Positions 1-7,764 of a stretch of 33,594 nucleotides of DNA are shown piece by piece. This DNA comes from CAYXRK01 sp964467615 (GTDB lineage Bacteria; Hydrogenedentota; Hydrogenedentia; Hydrogenedentales; GCA-2746185). Below the pieces are notes generated by a model that was not told the origin of the DNA, did not search any database, and saw only the letters and a list, made by a program, of their open reading frames with translations. Every line of letters begins with the position of its first letter. The stretch's first letter is position 1. The stretch covers positions 1-33,594 of the forward strand of contig CAYXRK010000030.1 in the NCBI GenBank assembly GCA_964467615.1, in the 5' to 3' direction. Made by a program: the position numbers and the translations under genes.

Positions 1-2
1 AA

Positions 3-416
3 GGAGAAGGAGAGGGTGAAGGCGAGGGTGAAGGAGAGGGTGAAGGTGAGGGTGAAGGCGAGGGTGAGCCCCCGACCTTGGAAGAAATCGCGGACGCCCT
101 TCAAACCGGGTTCGCGACCGCCGATGTGGACGACGACGGTCAGTTGACGATGGCCGAAGCCATCGCGGCAGAGCCGACACTGACCGCCGGTGAATTTACG
201 GAGTTGGACGCGGACGCTGATGGGTTTGTCAGCGAGGCGGAACTATTAGAGTTCGGCGGGCCGACTGGGCCGTCATGCGCCGGGGCGCAGCGTGATGGAA
301 GCAACTGGCCGACGCGCGGCAACGCCGACGTGATGCTGCTCCTCGCGGCAATGCTATTCGCCGTGTCGCGCCCCCTCACTCGATACTCTCAGTTCAACCT
401 CATTATGCGTCGTTGA
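3..416 (+). CDS. C-terminal part of a Gly-Glu repeat protein with two EF-hand-like loops (5' truncated by window edge)
   Basis: The reading frame is open from the first complete codon of the window, so the gene starts upstream. The first 22 codons are strict Gly-Glu alternation built from a degenerate 6-nt tandem repeat (GGN GAR). A Pro-Pro hinge follows, then a helical segment with two calcium-loop-like motifs, DVDDDGQLTMAE and DADADGFVSEAE, which fit the EF-hand pattern DxDxDG. The end has a single Cys, a hydrophobic stretch (about 16 residues beginning ADVMLLL) and basic residues, an arrangement that resembles the C-terminal sorting tails of surface proteins. Such GE-repeat/EF-hand tails are common in Hydrogenedentota-like genomes (general knowledge). 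A role in calcium-dependent cell-surface or extracellular structure is inferred. The main domain lies outside the window, so the product cannot be named. Confidence 0.75.
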   Translation, partial: GEGEGEGEGEGEGEGEGEGEGEPPTLEEIADALQTGFATADVDDDGQLTMAEAIAAEPTLTAGEFTELDADADGFVSEAELLEFGGPTGPSCAGAQRDGSNWPTRGNADVMLLLAAMLFAVSRPLTRYSQFNLIMRR

Positions 417-480
417 AGCGATTGTGTGCACAATGGACGACGTTCTCAATTCGTACCATCTTTCGTGTTCCTTGCGCCTG

Positions 481-498
481 CCCCTGCGAAAGCAGGGG
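481..498 (+). terminator. GAAA-tetraloop hairpin after the GE-repeat gene
   Basis: CCCCTGC-GAAA-GCAGGGG is a perfect 7-bp stem closed by a stable GNRA tetraloop, about 65 nt after the stop of the GE-repeat gene. It is followed by a short pyrimidine run (TTCTCTT) rather than a true U-tract, so it may act as a weak terminator or 3' stabiliser. It could also be a dispersed hairpin repeat. The rest of 417-606 shows nothing I can identify. Confidence 0.45.
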
Positions 499-606
499 TT
501 CTCTTGCGGCTCAATTGGGATCGCTCCCAAGTTGTACTTGACGAAGTGGACTCGTTTGCTTTCTCGGCGGCGCCCGTCGCGGTGTTCGCTTCTGACTGAA
601 TAGCGT

Positions 607-635
607 TTGAACATCATAAACAGGATGTTTATACT
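607..635 (+). promoter_or_regulatory. Sigma-70 promoter of higBA with an embedded inverted-repeat operator
   Basis: A -35 box TTGAAC (607-612) and a -10 box TATACT (630-635) are separated by exactly 17 bp. The spacer holds a perfect inverted repeat, AACATC (610-615), 8 nt, GATGTT (624-629), which fills the space between the two hexamers. HigA-family antitoxins autorepress by binding such dyads, so this is the likely HigA operator. The predicted transcription start (about 641-643) coincides with the GTG start codon of higB at 642, implying a leaderless mRNA. Confidence 0.75.
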
Positions 636-641
636 GTTTCT

Positions 642-923
642 GTGATTCAGACCTTCGCCGACCGTGATACGAAGCGGTTCTATCTCACGGGCAAGTCGCG
701 CCGCTTGCCGGCGGACATTCGAAAGCGCGCAACCATGCGACTTCTCCAGTTGAACGCGGCCACCCGAATCGAGGACTTGCGGTTGCCGCCTTCCAATCGG
801 TTGGAGCAATTGCGCGGAGATCGTTCCGGTCAGTGGAGCATGCGCATCAATGAGCAGTGGCGTGTGTGCTTCCGTTTCAAGAATGGCGATGCATTTGGCG
901 TAGAGATTGTGGATTACCACTGA
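642..923 (+). CDS. higB: HigB-type mRNA-interferase toxin (RelE superfamily)
   Basis: This 93-residue protein matches the HigB/plasmid-maintenance killer family over its full length. It has the basic N-terminal block (KSRRLPADIRKRA), the PPSNRLEQLRGDRSGQWSMR core and the terminal RINEQWRVCFRF...EIVDYH signature. HigB toxins cleave mRNA on the translating ribosome and are neutralised by HigA. GTG at 642 is chosen because it gives the family's usual N-terminus (MIQTFADRDTKRFY) and lies at the predicted +1 of the promoter, with no Shine-Dalgarno in front of it. The toxin-first gene order is typical of higBA. The stop codon TGA is embedded in the ribosome-binding site of higA 12 bp later, so the two are probably translationally coupled. 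No disruption is visible. Confidence 0.93.
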   Translation: MIQTFADRDTKRFYLTGKSRRLPADIRKRATMRLLQLNAATRIEDLRLPPSNRLEQLRGDRSGQWSMRINEQWRVCFRFKNGDAFGVEIVDYH

Positions 924-935
924 GGAGACGGCATC

Positions 936-1232
936 ATGGCCAAACATCGATTGTCCGCCATACACCCGGGTGAATTTCTGGCGGAAACATTGGAGGAGCT
1001 CGGCTTCTCCCAGGCCGCGTTCGCGCGCGCCGTCGGGGTGTCACCGATGCGAATTTCGCATGTGATCAAGGGCGCGCGTCCGGTGACGGCTGAATTGGCC
1101 CTGCGGTTCGGAAAGGCTCTCAACCAATCACCGCAATACTGGCTCAACCTCCAGGCCGACTACGACCTGAAAACCGCCGAATCCAGCATTGGGCCAAGTT
1201 TGCGCGCCATTCATTCCGTCGAACATGCGTAG
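936..1232 (+). CDS. higA: HigA-type antitoxin, XRE-family HTH repressor
   Basis: This 98-residue protein opens with the family signature IHPGEFLAETLEELG and an XRE helix-turn-helix (about residues 22-62: SQAAFARAVGVSPMRISHVIKG). It ends with the HigA motif QSPQYWLNLQADYDL. It should bind and inhibit HigB and repress the promoter at 607-635 through the AACATC/GATGTT dyad. A good Shine-Dalgarno (GAGGAG, 922-927) precedes ATG 936 and overlaps the higB stop. The last codons overlap the next gene, whose ATG is at 1225, in another frame. That could give some co-translation of the downstream SRPBCC gene, although the latter is unlikely to belong to the toxin system. Confidence 0.93.
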   Translation: MAKHRLSAIHPGEFLAETLEELGFSQAAFARAVGVSPMRISHVIKGARPVTAELALRFGKALNQSPQYWLNLQADYDLKTAESSIGPSLRAIHSVEHA

Positions 1233-1842
1233 TAACAACGTCCTGCTCATTTTCCTGTTCGCGGTTTCGTCCTTCGCCGACGAACCCAAATTAGGCGAGC
1301 CGCCGGACATTGACAAGGTCCTGACCGCCGACCAATGGAAGCAACTCGAAGACGGCGAGATCATTCTCCAGAAAATCGAATCAGACGATAAGCGCAAAGG
1401 CGGCGGACTCGCCGTGGGTATCATCAACGCGCCTGCGAGCAAACTGTTCGCCGCGTTGAGCGACTTCGAGGAACACGTCAGTTACTTCCCCCGAATGGTC
1501 TCGCTGGATTTGTACACACCCGAACAAGAAGGCCTCATCGGCATTCATCCGACGATCAAAGTCCCCATCGTCGGCGAGGTGCAATACAACGTCCTGTTCA
1601 AGCTCGACGAAAAAGCGGGCACGCTGCTCTTCGGTCTCGACCATTCCAAGACGAACGACATCGCCGACACCCTCGGCGCGTGGGTCGTGCGCGGCCTCGG
1701 CAACGAGCGCTCACTATTCGTGTATAGCGTATATGTCGACACCGGCCGCAACGTCCCCAAAGTTCTCGAAGACTTCCTGACCAACCGCGACCTCCCCAAT
1801 GTCATCAAGGCCGTCCGCGATCACCTCGAACCGGGAAAATGA
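1225..1842 (+). CDS. Exported SRPBCC/START-fold protein (polyketide cyclase/lipid-binding type)
   Basis: The start at ATG 1225 gives a short signal peptide (MRSNNVLLIFLFAVSSFA, then DEP). An upstream in-frame start would add a non-hydrophobic extension inside higA. The mature part of about 185 residues has the SRPBCC/START pattern: a beta strand ending in GGGLAVGIINAPASKLFAALSDFEEHVSYFPRM, where a membrane-export gene's first helix of the hot-dog cavity would be, then alternating strands (VPIVGEVQYNVLFKLDE, LGAWVVRGLGNERSLFVYSVYV) and a long C-terminal helix (LPNVIKAVRDHLEP). The fold binds hydrophobic ligands. The ligand here is unknown and a periplasmic lipid-binding role is inferred. The first 8 bp overlap the end of higA. 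I see no terminator before the next gene. Confidence 0.72.
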   Translation: MRSNNVLLIFLFAVSSFADEPKLGEPPDIDKVLTADQWKQLEDGEIILQKIESDDKRKGGGLAVGIINAPASKLFAALSDFEEHVSYFPRMVSLDLYTPEQEGLIGIHPTIKVPIVGEVQYNVLFKLDEKAGTLLFGLDHSKTNDIADTLGAWVVRGLGNERSLFVYSVYVDTGRNVPKVLEDFLTNRDLPNVIKAVRDHLEPGK

Positions 1843-1877
1843 GGCGATTCCGGCGGCGATTTCCTGGCGTCCCGTGG

Positions 1878-1883
1878 TAGAAT
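1878..1883 (+). promoter_or_regulatory. Candidate -10 box (TAGAAT) for the glutamate dehydrogenase gene
   Basis: TAGAAT preceded by GTGG lies 46 nt before the preferred ATG at 1930. Similar TAKAAT/TATAAT boxes precede several other genes here. A start of transcription near 1890 would exclude an alternative ATG at 1882. No convincing -35 box is visible. Confidence 0.4.
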
Positions 1884-1929
1884 GACGCCGCCCGAGGGCA
1901 CTCCGGGGGCGTCCGGAGGGGGGATTCGC

Positions 1930-3348
1930 ATGCCGGCAGGATCATCCGACTCAACTTTCCTAGAAGGCGTAAATAAATCATTTGACCGCGCCGTAGCACA
2001 CCTCGACCTGCCATCCGGATTGCCCGAAAAGATTAAGCGCTGCAATTCCGTATTCATGGTGCGGTTTCCCATCGGCTTTCGCGGGCGCTACGAGATATTC
2101 ACCGGGTGGCGCGCGGTCCACAGCGAACACCGGCTCCCCGTCAAAGGCGGTATCCGCTACGCGCCCCACGTCAACCAAGACGAAATCGAAGCACTGGCGG
2201 CGCTTATGTCATTCAAGTGCGCCATCGTCGACGTCCCCTTCGGCGGCGCAAAGGGCGGCCTTGCGATTGACCCTTCCAAGTACAACGAGGACGCTCTCGA
2301 GCGCATTACACGACGTTTCACCCAAGAGCTCGCGCGCAAAGGCTACATCAACCCCAGCCTAAACGTCCCCGCGCCCGACATGGGCACCGGCCCCCGCGAG
2401 ATGGCCTGGATCGCCGACACCTACCGCCAAATGCACCCCGAAGACATCAACGCGATCGCCTGCGTCACCGGCAAACCCGTGACCCAAGGGGGCATCGCGG
2501 GGCGCGTCGAGGCGACCGGGAGGGGCGTCCAATACGGTTTGCAGGAATTCTTCCGTCATCCCGAGGACGTAAAAAGCGCGCACCTAGACGGCACCCTAGA
2601 CGGCAAGCGCATTGTTTTTCAGGGTCTAGGCAACGTCGGATATCACGCTGCAAAGTTTCTGAGCGAAGAGGACGGAGCGAAGATCGTCGCAGTGGTGGAG
2701 CGCGACGGAGCGATCATCGATCCGAAGGGTATTGCGATCGAGGCGTTGAGCCAACACATCAAACGCGAACGCGGTGTGAAGGGGTACGGCGAGGGGCAAT
2801 ACGTTGAGAACGGGACGACAGTGTTGGAGATGGATTGCGACATTCTGATCCCAGCGGCGATGGAGGGGCAGGTCACGTCGGAGAACGCGGGACGTATCCG
2901 CGCGAAGCTGATCGCCGAGGCGGCGAATGGACCGCTTACGTTCGAGGCGCACGAGATTCTAAGCGCGGCCGGGAAGGTAATTATTCCAGATGTTTACCTT
3001 AATGCGGGTGGCGTTACCGTCTCGTATTTTGAGTGGATAAAGAATCTTTCGCATATAAGATTTGGAAGAATGGAACGACGTTTGGACGAGATTCGAGGCA
3101 CTCAAATTATCGATTTGGTCGAGCAAATGACGGGCAAGAAAGTCCCCGATTCGCTCTCGGAGAAGTTGCGTAAAGGCGCGGATGAATTGGACTTAGTACG
3201 CTCCGGCTTGGATGATTCGATGCGCCGCGCATACGGGGAGATGCGGGGCACGATGATGTCCAAAAGGGGCGTTGCAGACCTACGGGAGGCTGCGTTCGTG
3301 GTGGCTCTGGACAAGATCGCCCGGTGTTACATGGAAATGGGAATTTGA
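1930..3348 (+). CDS. gdhA: Glu/Leu/Phe/Val dehydrogenase (glutamate dehydrogenase type)
   Basis: This 472-residue protein catalyses reversible NAD(P)-linked oxidative deamination of glutamate to 2-oxoglutarate and ammonia, linking carbon and nitrogen metabolism in the cytoplasm. Visible hallmarks are the substrate-binding KGGIRY (72-77), the catalytic-Lys motif PFGGAKGG (K108), the PAPDMGTG loop, and a Rossmann segment with GLGNVG and a following acidic residue in VVERDG. The ELFV C-terminal region LIAEAANGPLT...IPDVYLNAGGVTVSYFEW is also clear. ATG 1930 is preferred because GGAGGG at 1915-1920 sits at correct spacing. An ATG at 1882 lacks a ribosome site and would add a low-complexity Gly/Pro tail. 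The C-terminus is about 40 residues longer than in minimal bacterial GDH, which is common in these phyla. The dehydrogenase identity is secure. Glutamate as substrate is likely rather than proven. Confidence 0.93.
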   Translation: MPAGSSDSTFLEGVNKSFDRAVAHLDLPSGLPEKIKRCNSVFMVRFPIGFRGRYEIFTGWRAVHSEHRLPVKGGIRYAPHVNQDEIEALAALMSFKCAIVDVPFGGAKGGLAIDPSKYNEDALERITRRFTQELARKGYINPSLNVPAPDMGTGPREMAWIADTYRQMHPEDINAIACVTGKPVTQGGIAGRVEATGRGVQYGLQEFFRHPEDVKSAHLDGTLDGKRIVFQGLGNVGYHAAKFLSEEDGAKIVAVVERDGAIIDPKGIAIEALSQHIKRERGVKGYGEGQYVENGTTVLEMDCDILIPAAMEGQVTSENAGRIRAKLIAEAANGPLTFEAHEILSAAGKVIIPDVYLNAGGVTVSYFEWIKNLSHIRFGRMERRLDEIRGTQIIDLVEQMTGKKVPDSLSEKLRKGADELDLVRSGLDDSMRRAYGEMRGTMMSKRGVADLREAAFVVALDKIARCYMEMGI

Positions 3349-3382
3349 TTGAAGTCTAACGTTTCACATGTTAAGTTTCGTG

Positions 3383-3388
3383 TATAAT
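3383..3388 (+). promoter_or_regulatory. Consensus -10 box (TATAAT) of the desaturase gene
   Basis: A perfect TATAAT in the context CGTG-TATAAT-TACTG lies 44 nt before the desaturase ATG. A weak -35-like GTTTCA is at 3361-3366, with a 16-bp spacer. The leader then carries a strong AAGGAG ribosome site (3422-3427). Confidence 0.6.
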
Positions 3389-3431
3389 TACTGAAGCGGG
3401 CGCGACGCCCAATCGCTTTTGAAGGAGTGCC

Positions 3432-4325
3432 ATGAAAATCGCAATGCCCGAGTGGGCCACTCGGAGGAACTTAAAACCCTGGACGCTCGGGGTCATCGCC
3501 GCCATTCATCTGCTCGCGCTTACCGCGCCCTTCAGTTTCACATGGACCGGCCTTATCGTTTGTGTTGTGATGTACTACGTGACGGGATCGCTCGGCATCA
3601 CGCTCTGCTTTCACCGCCTCCTGACACACCGCAGTTACCGCACGCCGAAATGGATCGAGTACGTGTTGACGTTCTTCGGAGTGTCGGCGCTGCAGGGCGG
3701 GCCGATCCGTTGGGTAGCGACGCATCGTCTACACCACAAGGAATCCGATCTCGAAAAGGACCCTCACACACCAAACGAGGGGTTCTTGTGGTCGCATATG
3801 TTGTGGAACCTCTACCGAGTGCCGAACTTCGAGGGTTACAAAGAGTATCGGCACATGGCCCGCGATTTGGATCGTGATCCAGTGCATCGTTTCTTTCAAA
3901 CGATGTTCTTTCCCGTTTACTTTGCGATCGCGCTGGCGATGTTCGGGATCGGCTTTGCGTTCGGCGGCTGGAAACTCGCGTTGTCCTTGGTGGTCTGGGG
4001 TTGCTTCCTCCGAACGGTATCGGTTTGGCACTCGACGTGGCTGGTGAATTCGGCGACGCACCTCTGGGGTTACCGGCGTTACAAAACCGCCGACAATAGC
4101 CGGAACAACTGGTGGGTGGCGCTCCTCACGTTTGGCGAGGGTTGGCACAACAATCACCACGCGGACCAACGTTCCGCTGCGCACGGGCACCGCTGGTACG
4201 AAATCGACATGACCTACTGGACGATCAGGGCGATGCAGTGGGCCGGGCTCGCGCGCGAGGTTGTGCGCCCTCGGGTTAAGCGCCAGGAGAATTCCGAAGA
4301 CATCGAGCCGGCGCAAGCGGCTTAA
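3432..4325 (+). CDS. Membrane fatty-acyl-CoA/acyl-lipid desaturase (stearoyl-CoA delta-9 type)
   Basis: This 297-residue integral membrane di-iron desaturase has all three histidine boxes: HRLLTH (61-66), HRLHH (98-102) and HNNHH (239-243). An extra conserved NSATHLWG segment that supplies a ligand in acyl-CoA desaturases is also present. Hydrophobic spans occur at about 18-52 (two helices), 75-90, 158-176 and 182-200, giving the usual four-helix topology with the His boxes on the cytoplasmic face. The enzyme inserts a cis double bond in saturated acyl chains using O2 and an electron donor, adjusting membrane fluidity. Expression starts from its own TATAAT promoter with a close AAGGAG site 4 nt before the ATG. 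It is flanked by unrelated genes, so it is probably monocistronic. The 185 nt after it contain no gene I can support. Confidence 0.92.
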   Translation: MKIAMPEWATRRNLKPWTLGVIAAIHLLALTAPFSFTWTGLIVCVVMYYVTGSLGITLCFHRLLTHRSYRTPKWIEYVLTFFGVSALQGGPIRWVATHRLHHKESDLEKDPHTPNEGFLWSHMLWNLYRVPNFEGYKEYRHMARDLDRDPVHRFFQTMFFPVYFAIALAMFGIGFAFGGWKLALSLVVWGCFLRTVSVWHSTWLVNSATHLWGYRRYKTADNSRNNWWVALLTFGEGWHNNHHADQRSAAHGHRWYEIDMTYWTIRAMQWAGLAREVVRPRVKRQENSEDIEPAQAA

Positions 4326-4510
4326 ACGAACGTCTCGAGCGCCAAGCGACGTCTGGCCTCTCGTTCGACTCCACGTGTTCGTGTGCGTCGCCAAATTCGA
4401 CGTTGACATTGGCTGCGTTGATCGCCAGATTACCGCCCGCGCAGGCAAGCCCGAAGTTTGCGCCTCGTACCTGAGGCTACTCGACGTTTGATTGGTGCTG
4501 TGCCGAAACA

Positions 4511-7500
4511 ATGGATCGACGCGTAGTTCGAATTGGGTTGCTGCTGAGCGGCTCCGGATTTTGCGCTCTCATTTACCAAATCGCGTGGCTTCGGGAACTC
4601 CGGCTGATATTCGGCGCGTCGACCGCCGCGTCCGCGGCGGTGTTGGCCATCTTCATGGGCGGGCTCGGGATCGGGGGCGCGCTGTTGGGCGGCGTCGCGG
4701 ATCGAAGGCGCGTCCCACTTCATTTTTACTCGACGTTGGAGTTTGGTATTGCGATTAGCGCGGCGCTATCGCCATTGCTGCTCGGTTGGGTTCGAGCGCT
4801 GTACATCGAAACGGGCGGCAGCTACGTACTCGGAATGACGGGCGCCACCGTACTTCGCCTCGCGCTTTCGACATTGGTCTTGGGTCTGCCGACGTTCTTG
4901 ATGGGGGGCACCTTGCCCGCCGCGGCCCGGGCAGCAGCCGGACGTGATGACACGGCGCGAACCACGGTCGCGCTCCTGTACGGGCTGAATACGCTCGGCG
5001 CGGTGCTGGGCGCGTTCATCGCGACGTTCTTCTTCATCGAAGCGTTCGGCACTCGCCGCACGCTTTGGTTGGCGTGCCTGCTAAACGTGTTGGTTGCGAT
5101 TATCGCTCGCTCACTCTCGCGCGAGTCGACGCCCGATTTGCGCGCCGCCGGCGCAACGGTATCCGAGCGCTCGGCAGCGCCATCGTGGTTCGTATTGACC
5201 GCCGCCGGGGCGGTCGGATTCGCGTTCCTGTTGATGGAAATGGTCTGGTATCGAATGCTCGGACCGCTACTCGGCGGCTCGACTTACACCTTCGGCCTGA
5301 TTCTCGCCGTGGCGCTGTTGGGCATCGGGCTGGGTGCGGCCGCCTACGCGCTTTGGACGCCTCGGAGATCGCCGACGATCCTCGCATTCGCATCGACCGT
5401 CGCCTTAGAGGCAGTGTTCGTGGCGTTTCCGTGGGCCCTCGGAGATCGGTTGGCCGTCGTGGCGCACACGCTTCGAGGATTGGAGGCGCTCGGATTTTAC
5501 GGTCACGTGTTCGGCTGGTCGGTGGTGACGAGTATTGTCGTCTTGCCCGCGGCGCTCGTCTCCGGTATTCAGTTTCCGATGCTCATCGCGCTGCTTGGCC
5601 AAGGAAGCGACGACGTGGGGAAGCACACCGGACGCGCATACGCCGCGAATACCCTGGGTTCGATCGGGGGTTCGCTGGCTGGTGGCTTCGGGGCCCTACC
5701 GTTGCTTGGGGCAGTGGCGGCGTGGCAATGCGTCGTGCTTGTCCTGGCGCTGTTGGCCCTGGCGGCGGTCCTGTTGGAACTACTCCGTGGCGGCGGAGTA
5801 CGGCGGCTGGCAACTCCTGTCTTGATCGTCGCGGTGGCAGTCGTGCTTATCGCCCTGCCGATCGGTCCGACCGCCGCGTGGCGGCACGCCGGAATAGGCG
5901 CGGGCCGTTCGCTTTTGGATTCGAGCAATGCAAACAGTCTCACCCGATCCATCCTCGAGACGCGCCGCTACACACGATGGGAACAAGACGGGCGCGAGAG
6001 CAGTGTCGGGTTGCAGATGTTGTCAGGCGTCGCCTTCATTGTGAACGGCAAGAACGACGGCAACGCGCGGTTCGACGCTTCGACCCAAGTGATGCTTGGG
6101 TTGACGAGCGCGATCTTCCACCCTGCGCCGCGAAGCGCGTTCGTCGTGGGCATGGGTACCGGAAGTTCGGCCGGCGCGCTCGCCGCGGTTGAGACCGTCG
6201 AACGGGTTGACGTCGCGGAACTCGAGCCCGCGACGCTCGAGATGGCGCGCCGTTGCGGGGCCGTAAACTTTAACGCGATGGATCAGGCGAAAGTCCACGT
6301 AATCGTCGGCGATGCCAGAGAGCTGTTGCTGACGATTCCGCGGACCTACGATTTGATTGTTTCGGAACCGTCGAATCCGTATCGCGCGGGCGTCGCAAGT
6401 TTGTACACGCGCGAATTTTACGAGGCGGTGAAGACCCGGCTCGAGCCGGGAGGTATTTTTAGCCAATGGGTGCAGGCCTACGAGATCGACGGGGCGACGT
6501 TTCGCACCATTTACGCGACGCTTGCGTCCGTGTTTCCCTACGTGGAAACGTGGCAGACGAACGACCTCGACCTCCTCATGCTCGCCTCGCAAGATCCGTT
6601 TGCCTACGACGCGGACGCTTTGCGGCGGAGAATCCAGACCGAACCGTTTCGTTCTGCCTTGTTAAACACTTGGAACGTCATCGATCTCGAGGGCGTGTTT
6701 AGTCACTACGCGGCGAATTCAGCATTTCCAGCGGCAGCCACGCGGGACGTCGGCGCTCGATTGAACACGGACGATCAAACACTGATTGAGTTCCAGTTCG
6801 CCCGTACTGTAGGGCAGGACCTGACGTTCACTCCCGATGAGCTACGAAACACGGCGTTCGACCATGGAATGTTTCGCCCTCAGACGCTCCGCGGAGAGGT
6901 CGATTGGGTGGAGGTCGAAGAGCAACGCATGCACATCGCCACCTTAATGGAGCACAAGATTTCCAAGCGCGAACTGTTGAGCGAGCCAGTACGGCGCCGG
7001 GCCGAGGCATTTGCGAATTTCATCGACGGTGACCTGGCTGCGGTCTTCGAGGAGTGGAGCGCGCAACCCCGCAAGCCGAAGTATCCGCTGGAACTGATCG
7101 TCGCGGGAGAGGCGGCGGCAGAGGCCGGTGATGTAGAAGCCCTCACGTTCGCCGAGGCGTTAGCGCAATACATGCCCGTGGACGCAACTATTATTCGGGC
7201 CCGATATCTTTTCCGGACCGGCCAGGCCGCGCCAGCCGCACGGGCCCTTGCCGACGGATTCATTGCGCTCCGTACGGATCCTTGGCCCAACAGTTTAGTC
7301 GTGGAGCGGGCCCTCAAGTTGGCGCAGGAAATGGCGAAGAAGGGCCCGGAGATTGCGAGCGTGTTGTTGGAGGCCTTGAGCCTGCCCTACGCCGTCTACA
7401 TCTACGAAGATTTGAGGATGGAGATGGCGGTTGACGTTGCATCAAACATATCACCCGCGACGGCCGTCCCGTACATAGAAGCGTACGAACCGAATCCTAT

Positions 7501-7654
7501 CTGGACGCGGGAGTTTCTGGCCTACCGCGAGTTTGCCTACCGAGACACAGGCCATCCTCTCGCGAAACGCGCTCTACGCGACCTGGCCGCGTTTAGTCGC
7601 GCCCTGTCGAAGGGCCTCTCCGAAATAATCGGCGGTCCGGCGGCTGTCGACTAG
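4511..7654 (+). CDS. Fused MFS-like membrane domain / spermidine-synthase-like methyltransferase-fold protein with a C-terminal helical extension
   Basis: This is a 1047-residue three-part protein. Residues 1 to about 460 are a chain of hydrophobic helices starting with the family signature GFCALIYQIAWLRELRLIFG, repeated in the second half as AFLLMEMVWYRMLGPLLGG, which suggests an internally duplicated MFS-like domain. Residues of about 480-770 form a spermidine-synthase-like Rossmann domain: nucleotide-site GMGTGSSAGAL (about 547), acidic VAELEP, GDARELL (about 600) and VSEPSNPYRAG (about 616), where true SpeE enzymes use D. The last ~270 residues are alpha-helical, repeat-like and lack a recognised motif. 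The family is widespread as 'fused MFS/spermidine synthase', but its reaction is not established, and polyamine synthesis should not be assumed. The start at ATG 4511 has no strong ribosome site, but it begins the conserved first helix. No neighbour suggests a pathway. Confidence 0.85.
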   Translation: MDRRVVRIGLLLSGSGFCALIYQIAWLRELRLIFGASTAASAAVLAIFMGGLGIGGALLGGVADRRRVPLHFYSTLEFGIAISAALSPLLLGWVRALYIETGGSYVLGMTGATVLRLALSTLVLGLPTFLMGGTLPAAARAAAGRDDTARTTVALLYGLNTLGAVLGAFIATFFFIEAFGTRRTLWLACLLNVLVAIIARSLSRESTPDLRAAGATVSERSAAPSWFVLTAAGAVGFAFLLMEMVWYRMLGPLLGGSTYTFGLILAVALLGIGLGAAAYALWTPRRSPTILAFASTVALEAVFVAFPWALGDRLAVVAHTLRGLEALGFYGHVFGWSVVTSIVVLPAALVSGIQFPMLIALLGQGSDDVGKHTGRAYAANTLGSIGGSLAGGFGALPLLGAVAAWQCVVLVLALLALAAVLLELLRGGGVRRLATPVLIVAVAVVLIALPIGPTAAWRHAGIGAGRSLLDSSNANSLTRSILETRRYTRWEQDGRESSVGLQMLSGVAFIVNGKNDGNARFDASTQVMLGLTSAIFHPAPRSAFVVGMGTGSSAGALAAVETVERVDVAELEPATLEMARRCGAVNFNAMDQAKVHVIVGDARELLLTIPRTYDLIVSEPSNPYRAGVASLYTREFYEAVKTRLEPGGIFSQWVQAYEIDGATFRTIYATLASVFPYVETWQTNDLDLLMLASQDPFAYDADALRRRIQTEPFRSALLNTWNVIDLEGVFSHYAANSAFPAAATRDVGARLNTDDQTLIEFQFARTVGQDLTFTPDELRNTAFDHGMFRPQTLRGEVDWVEVEEQRMHIATLMEHKISKRELLSEPVRRRAEAFANFIDGDLAAVFEEWSAQPRKPKYPLELIVAGEAAAEAGDVEALTFAEALAQYMPVDATIIRARYLFRTGQAAPAARALADGFIALRTDPWPNSLVVERALKLAQEMAKKGPEIASVLLEALSLPYAVYIYEDLRMEMAVDVASNISPATAVPYIEAYEPNPIWTREFLAYREFAYRDTGHPLAKRALRDLAAFSRALSKGLSEIIGGPAAVD

Positions 7655-7764
7655 CGTTCGTCCTCGTAAGGGCCAATCCCGAACGCTGCCTCCCGTTGTG
7701 TGATCCTGCAAGTGGGTGATAAACTTTTCGGCCACGAAGTACCAGCGAGGCCTGAGGTAGTACG

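Noticed and set aside
354..965. Minus-strand 203-residue frame opposite higB
   Set aside because: Shadow of higB and the promoter region. The plus-strand genes match known families.
1882..1929. Earlier ATG for glutamate dehydrogenase
   Set aside because: No ribosome site; it overlaps the candidate -10 box; it adds a Gly/Pro-rich tail not typical of the family.
4326..4510. Possible tRNA or small RNA (GTTCGACTCC seen)
   Set aside because: The T-loop-like word has no pairing T-stem, and no cloverleaf can be built. Nothing else is seen in the gap.
5065..6192. 375-residue open frame inside the MFS/spermidine-synthase gene
   Set aside because: Arg-rich shadow translation in another frame of a clear gene. 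No ribosome site or motif.
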